Of a stretch of 64,000 nucleotides of DNA, positions 60,686 to 64,000 are shown one piece after another. Position 1 is the stretch's first letter; every line of letters begins with the position of its first letter. Under the pieces are notes generated by a model. The model was not told where the DNA came from, did not search any database, and saw only the letters and a list, made by a program, of their open reading frames with translations. The translations under genes were made by a program, and so were the position numbers. The stretch is from UBA1724 sp051884615 (GTDB lineage: Bacteria > Verrucomicrobiota > Lentisphaeria > Oligosphaerales > Oligosphaeraceae): NCBI GenBank assembly GCA_051884615.1, contig JBJEVT010000006.1, forward strand, positions 11,989-75,988, given 5' to 3'.

Positions 60686-61165
60686 ATGGCCTACACCCCT
60701 CTCCATATCGTCCTGGTCGCCCCGGAAATCCCCCAGAACACCGGCACCATCGGCAGGCTCTGCGTCAACACCGGCACCGTCCTCCATCTCATCGAACCCC
60801 TGGGATTCCTCCTGGATGACGCGCATCTGCGACGGGCAGGACTGGACTACTGGCCCTTCCTCCACTGGCACCTCTGGCGCTCCTTCGACCATTTCCTCCA
60901 GGAAATGAAACCCCGGAGAATGCTCTTCCTCTCCTCCAAAACCCAACGGAGCCTCTTCCAAACCCAAATCCAACCCGGAGATTTCCTCGTCTTCGGAAAC
61001 GAACAGCACGGACTCCCCAAGGATTTCTATCAAACCTATCAGAACGACCTGGTCACGATCCCCATGACCGGACGCCACGCACGATGCCATAACCTGGCCA
61101 ACGCCGCCTCCATCGCACTCTATGAGGCGCTCCGACAACTGGATTTCCCACAAGAATCCGAATAA
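60686..61165 (+). CDS. trmL: tRNA (cytidine(34)-2'-O)-methyltransferase
   Basis: 159 residues, the minimal SPOUT length of TrmL. IVLVAPEIPQNTGTIGRLCV is motif 1, FGNEQHGLPKDFY motif 2 and VTIPMTGRHARCHNLANAAS motif 3, which forms the SAM-binding knot. The enzyme methylates the wobble ribose of tRNA-Leu. It is four bases after dus, preceded only by TGACCCC, so translation must be coupled or C-rich-leader-type. No clear terminator follows. Confidence 0.95.
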   Translation: MAYTPLHIVLVAPEIPQNTGTIGRLCVNTGTVLHLIEPLGFLLDDAHLRRAGLDYWPFLHWHLWRSFDHFLQEMKPRRMLFLSSKTQRSLFQTQIQPGDFLVFGNEQHGLPKDFYQTYQNDLVTIPMTGRHARCHNLANAASIALYEALRQLDFPQESE

Positions 61166-61202
61166 AGACAATCAGAAAAGTAGATATTTTTCTCCAACGG
61201 CC

Positions 61203-61230
61203 TTGACGGACTCCCCCAGAGGGGTATATT
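61203..61230 (+). promoter_or_regulatory. Sigma-70-type promoter of the DUF3034-like gene
   Basis: TTGACG (61203-61208), a 16-bp spacer, TATATT (61225-61230). The leader to the ATG at 61398 would be about 160 bases; it is GC-rich and may fold, but I recognise no riboswitch. Confidence 0.75.
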
Positions 61231-61397
61231 TAGAAGACAACAACATCAGTTGTGTATGCACCGTCTCTCGTCCCGATGAGTAGCGAGGCGTGCGCATAGA
61301 GTCTTCGTTGAGGGAGGAGTCGGATCGTCCGCGGCGGTCCGTTCTCCTTTCTCGTTCCCGTCCCCCATCCACCGGATCATCCGAAGGAGATTTCGCC

Positions 61398-62258
61398 ATG
61401 ACCGCCATTCACCACCTTGTTCTTCGTCGTATTGCCCTTGCCCTTTTCGGGGCGCTGACCCTCTTTCTGCTTCCTTCCGTCCATGGAGGAGTGCCGCTAA
61501 ACAATCTCCAGGGAGCGGGAGGCATCGCCTTCAATCCCCTGGCCTACACGGCGGGCAAGCCCCTGTCGGAGGAGAGTTCCTCTCCGGTGACGCTGCCCCA
61601 GGCGGGCGCATGGCATGTGGAGTTGCCTGACGCCAACATCCGCTGGGACGCCGTGGGAGTGGCCTTCACCCTGCTGGATCGTCTGGAGCTCTCCTACGGC
61701 TACAGCAACATCGAGGCACGGGACTACGGGGACAACGACGTCAACGTCCACACCCTGGGCATCAAGTTGAACCTCCTGAAGGAGAACGCCTTTGACACCG
61801 TCTGGATTCCCGCCATCTCCGTGGGCGCCAACTACAGCCACACCTCCGCCTACACGGCCGACCTGCTGGGCCTGGACCACGACGGCACCTCCGTCTATGT
61901 GGTGGCCACCAAGCTCATCACCCAGCTGCCCCTGCCCCTCCTGGTCTCCGCCGGCGTGGTGCGTTCCGACGAGGTGGTCTACGGCGCCGTGGGGCACAAT
62001 GACCATGGCACCGCCTTCTTCGCCAACCTGGACCTCCTCCCCGCCCCCAATGTGGCTCTGGGCGTGGAGTTCCGGCAGGGCATCGACGCAGGGGACGGCA
62101 TCCAGAACTCCGACTACTGGGACTTCCACGCCGCCTGGTTCGTCACGGACAACCTGACCCTGGTGGGCGCCTATGCCAACACCGGCGACAAGAACAAGGG
62201 CAACAAGGACCTGGGCGTGGGAGACGGCTTCGTCCTCAGCGCCCAATACCAGTTCTAG
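61398..62258 (+). CDS. DUF3034-like outer membrane beta-barrel protein
   Basis: 286 residues behind GAAGGAGA. Signal peptide (IALALFGALTLFLLPSVHGG). The mature start GVPLNNLQGAGGIAFNPLAY is the phrase I associate with DUF3034 family proteins, which are predicted porin-like barrels. Alternating strands fill the rest (WDAVGVAFTLLDRLELSYGY, VHTLGIKLNLL, VYVVATKLIT) and the C-terminus ends in a barrel-type LSAQYQF. Its cargo is unknown. It has its own promoter. Assignment rests on the N-terminal phrase and barrel pattern. Confidence 0.75.
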   Translation: MTAIHHLVLRRIALALFGALTLFLLPSVHGGVPLNNLQGAGGIAFNPLAYTAGKPLSEESSSPVTLPQAGAWHVELPDANIRWDAVGVAFTLLDRLELSYGYSNIEARDYGDNDVNVHTLGIKLNLLKENAFDTVWIPAISVGANYSHTSAYTADLLGLDHDGTSVYVVATKLITQLPLPLLVSAGVVRSDEVVYGAVGHNDHGTAFFANLDLLPAPNVALGVEFRQGIDAGDGIQNSDYWDFHAAWFVTDNLTLVGAYANTGDKNKGNKDLGVGDGFVLSAQYQF

Positions 62259-62270
62259 GTCCCCCGCGCC

Positions 62271-62306
62271 TCCATCGCCATCCTCCGAGGGGGAAGATGG
62301 CGATGG
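62271..62306 (+). terminator. Hairpin after the DUF3034-like gene (no T-run)
   Basis: TCCATCGCCATC pairs perfectly with GATGGCGATGGA around a 12-base loop, 12 bases after the stop. The plus-strand T-run of a classical terminator is absent, so it may stabilise the 3' end or act as a Rho-assisted stop. Confidence 0.5.
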
Positions 62307-62499
62307 AGAAGAGACGGCTCCCCGGAGCGAAACCGGCAAGGGAGAAGCCGGAGAAACCTATTGCCCGAGAATTTGGGAGAGGCTGGATATATTGACGATG
62401 CTTTGGGTTCTGGCACGCCGGTTCGATACGCCAGCCTCCCCATGCTGTTCTTGAGATTTTGCCCCGGAAGCCGGGCTTTTTCCCTTCAGAGTGGAGTCT
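62307..62499. other. Intergenic region before the third small-Cys/LolA-like module
   Basis: Under 200 bases. It contains a T-loop-like GGTTCGATACG at about 62419, partly complementary outer ends (GGGAG...GCTGG and CCAGCCTCCC, 62371-62440), and a small hairpin CCCGG/CCGGG with CTTTTT (62463-62481). It looks like the 3' end of a small RNA or a leader attenuator, but no known RNA fits. Confidence 0.3.
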
Positions 62500-62661
62500 A
62501 TGATGCAGCGCTATCGTGACAGGTATTCTTCTTATCACGAGGATTGCCGAGTGGCTGCGGAGAACAATGAAAATTTCAATGAGAGCGACTGCCACCAGAT
62601 CATCATTCAATCCATCGCGGCGTGTCAGCTAGGATGTCCTGAAGAGCCGGAGGAGCCATGA
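62500..62661 (+). CDS. Small four-cysteine protein, copy C (leader of the LolA-like copy C)
   Basis: 53 residues, too short to be noticed by length alone, from ATG 62500 (the next codon is also ATG) behind GTGGAG. It ends in TGA overlapping the ATG of the next gene (ATGA). The last three Cys have the x10 and x3 spacing of copies A and B (CHQIIIQSIAACQLGC), with a 14-residue gap before instead of 18. The first two Cys of A and B are absent and no signal peptide is seen; the frame is closed by a TGA 48 bases upstream. It may be a decayed or cytoplasmic form. Confidence 0.6.
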   Translation: MMQRYRDRYSSYHEDCRVAAENNENFNESDCHQIIIQSIAACQLGCPEEPEEP

Positions 62662-63554
62662 GACACCGCCCCCTTTCCCTCTGCTGTGTGTTCTTTCTCC
62701 TATGGGGGAGCGTCGCATGGGGGGAGAACTACCGGGCACGTCTGACGGAAGCCGCCCGGGTGATGGCGGAGACCACCATGACCTTTCAGCGGAAGGTGGG
62801 CATGGGAGGCGCAGCCAAAGGAAAGACCCTCCTCTACCAAGTCTCTCAATATCAGACGCCCGACGGGCGGGTATTGCGGGTGGAGGAGGAAATGCGCCAG
62901 GGAAGGGTTCCCGCCCCCCAGGAACTCAGGCGAGGGGACATTCTTTTCCGAATCTACTATACCGACGCAGGAGAAACCACGGTCTTCTGCTCCGCAAGGA
63001 AAATGCGGGGCCTTCGGCGCTCCATTCCCATTCCCCGGATAAAGATTCTTCCCCGGAGCGAAATCACAGGAAAAACTGCGGAATACCAAGGAAGGCCCTG
63101 CTGGAGCATCTGCCAAAAATCCCGGGATACCGGCTCCTTCGAAGAACATATGGTGGATCAAGAGACCCACGTCATCCTCCGAAGCCGAATTCTCGACGAG
63201 CAGGGACGCCCCCTCTCCGAGACGACCTACGAGAATTTCCACTTCTCCCCCTCCCTGGATCCCTCCCTCTTCACCCTGCCCCCGCTGGATGAACTTCGGT
63301 TTGTCAAGGAAGATGCCCAGCTCTCCGAAGCCTATCAGGAAATTCACAACGCCTTCCTCCAGGACTGGCTCGGGGAATCCTCCCCAAAGGAAAAGACAAA
63401 GACACGAAAACGACGTCCCTTCCGCCCCTCCCGTCTTCTCCTCCCTCTCCTCTTCGCCTCCGGCCTCACCTGTCTCGCCGGCGCCCTCTGGATGGACCGC
63501 CGGCGCCGACGCAAAAACATAGCTTCCTCCCCGCCTGGGGAATCAAAGGGCTAG
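62658..63554 (+). CDS. LolA/MucB-like ectodomain protein with C-terminal membrane anchor, copy C
   Basis: 298 residues. Signal peptide MRHRPLSLCCVFFLLWGSVA, LolA-like beta-rich ectodomain (about 25-220: LYQVSQYQTPDGRVLRVEEE, TAEYQGRPCWSICQK, MVDQETHVILRSRILDEQ, SETTYENFHFSPSLDPSLFT), then a linker, a TM (about 257-277, LLLPLLFASGLTCLAGALWM) and a basic tail. It is distantly related to copies A and B; landmark phrases such as 'CWSI', 'VDQETHVIL' and the final FSP-x-LF-x-LP correspond. It overlaps the small Cys gene by four bases. Its last codons and stop (GESKG) lie inside module A of the intergenic repeat. Confidence 0.8.
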   Translation: MRHRPLSLCCVFFLLWGSVAWGENYRARLTEAARVMAETTMTFQRKVGMGGAAKGKTLLYQVSQYQTPDGRVLRVEEEMRQGRVPAPQELRRGDILFRIYYTDAGETTVFCSARKMRGLRRSIPIPRIKILPRSEITGKTAEYQGRPCWSICQKSRDTGSFEEHMVDQETHVILRSRILDEQGRPLSETTYENFHFSPSLDPSLFTLPPLDELRFVKEDAQLSEAYQEIHNAFLQDWLGESSPKEKTKTRKRRPFRPSRLLLPLLFASGLTCLAGALWMDRRRRRKNIASSPPGESKG

Positions 63555-63788
63555 ATGCTCCAGGGATTCTAGCCCCTCTGGAAAATCCAGGGAATCTAGG
63601 AAGCGGCAGGGAATTTGCCTCCCAAAAGAACAGGCGGGGCGTGCCTGGGCGGGGACAACAAGGCATCCGGAACCGGATGCCGGAACGCCCCCCGAAAAAC
63701 GCCCTCTGTGTGGTCTGTGTTCAAGCGAAGCGCCCCTCCGTGCCATCTGGGGTGGGCCGAAGGCGCCGCCGGGGTCGACCTGCGTTCC
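63537..63788. repeat. Intergenic composite repeat, copy R3 (modules A, E, C, D)
   Basis: Module A (GGGGAATCAAAGGGCTAGATG, 63537 on), then CCCAAAAGAACAGGCGGGGC (module E), then GGGACAACAAGGCATCCGG with the palindrome arms GGCATCCGG/CCGGATGCC (63662-63681, module C), then a diverged module D (CCCTCTGTGTGGTCTGTGTT). The order A-E-C-D repeats parts of R1 and R2. It separates the plus-strand copy C from the minus-strand coiled-coil gene. Confidence 0.8.
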
Positions 63789-64000
63789 CTATTCCTGGCG
63801 TCCCCGGGGCTTGCGGGCGTTCTTCTGCTCCTCCTGGATTTCCCGCTTCTCCTGGCGTTCCCGTTCCCGGGCGAGCTCGCTCTCCTTTTCCGCCAGCTGC
63901 CGTTTCTGCTCCTCCAGCTGGCGTTTCTGCTCCTCAATCTTGCGCTGTTGTTCTTCTGCCCTTTTCCTCTCCTCCTCCCACTGGCGTTGCTGTTCTTGCT
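63789..64000 (-). CDS. C-terminal end of a coiled-coil protein (cut by the window edge)
   Basis: A minus-strand frame open from base 64000 to a TAG at 63789-63791. About 70 residues, almost all Glu, Gln, Lys and Arg: EEERKRAEEQQRKIEEQKRQ then LEEQKRQLAEKESELARERE, ending KPRGRQE. Heptad-like repeats of LEEQKRQ indicate a long coiled coil. The rest of the gene lies beyond the window and the function cannot be judged. Confidence 0.75.
   Translation of the reverse strand, partial: QEQQRQWEEERKRAEEQQRKIEEQKRQLEEQKRQLAEKESELARERERQEKREIQEEQKNARKPRGRQE

Noticed and set aside
62371..62445. Possible tRNA or tmRNA fragment with GGTTCGATACG and complementary outer ends
   Set aside because: Too short (about 70 bases), no anticodon arm, T stem does not pair properly, and the outer arms have two unpaired bases. 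I keep it only as a possible small RNA or leader.

Overview
The window is GC-rich (by eye well above 60 percent) chromosomal DNA from a Gram-negative, probably anaerobic bacterium. The outer membrane is implied by lptD, gmhA, a secretin and two beta-barrel proteins; anaerobic life by a reverse rubrerythrin and FucO. The pseudopilin at 11.7-12.6 kb has the [20 protein letters not shown] N-terminus and the H-X9-DG-like C-terminus that are especially abundant in the PVC group (Lentisphaerota/Victivallales, Verrucomicrobiota, Planctomycetota). Together with alpha-L-rhamnosidase-type and GH42-like enzymes, this points to a Lentisphaerota- or Verrucomicrobiota-like glycan degrader. That placement is inference; no rRNA is present to settle it.

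Layout. 0-3.2 kb (+): end of mnmG, rdgB, a thioredoxin-fold-like membrane protein, tRNA-Gly(UCC), rubrerythrin. 3.2-27.1 kb (almost all -): lptD-gmhA-rhomboid (envelope/LPS), fusA, an ArsR-CDF metal efflux pair, a pseudopilin, fucO, then a long unidirectional run of housekeeping genes (HD hydrolase, trmB, aminotransferase with its Lrp regulator, rny, 5-formyl-THF cyclo-ligase, rsmD, an ExbB-ExbD-TonB-like set, a TPR-like protein with an ABC-2 permease, a DJ-1 protein). 27.3-31.0 kb (+): thrC and a RarA fusion. 31.1-38.1 kb (-): LemA pair, flavin oxidoreductase, tail-specific protease, DciA-like protein. 38.3 kb (+): yggS.

39.0-49.5 kb is an accessory region. It holds two copies of a small-cysteine-protein plus LolA-like-protein module (one copy frameshifted) flanking a MauE-like/rhodanese pair (rhodanese also frameshifted), a GH42-like enzyme, a master-invertase-type serine recombinase, a rhamnosidase gene broken by an in-frame TAA and preceded by a 17-bp poly-G tract, and a Fic gene flanked by ~41-bp dyad repeats. 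49.7-58.7 kb (+) returns to core genes: lgt, an RluD-type pseudouridine synthase and a type II secretion/type IV pilus cassette (PilM-PilN fusion, PilO/GspM-like, GspC/PilP-like, secretin, GspE). 58.9-64 kb: radC (-), dus, trmL, a DUF3034-like outer membrane protein, a third copy of the small-cysteine/LolA-like module, and the end of a coiled-coil protein (-).

The best candidate for something undescribed is the three-copy two-gene module. A small protein, always first, has (in two copies) a mirror-symmetric cysteine pattern that predicts a disulfide-stapled helical hairpin; it is followed by a signal-peptide, LolA-like-ectodomain, C-terminal-membrane-anchor protein. A modular intergenic repeat family also recurs at four places, and many genes start after a C-rich leader instead of a Shine-Dalgarno sequence.
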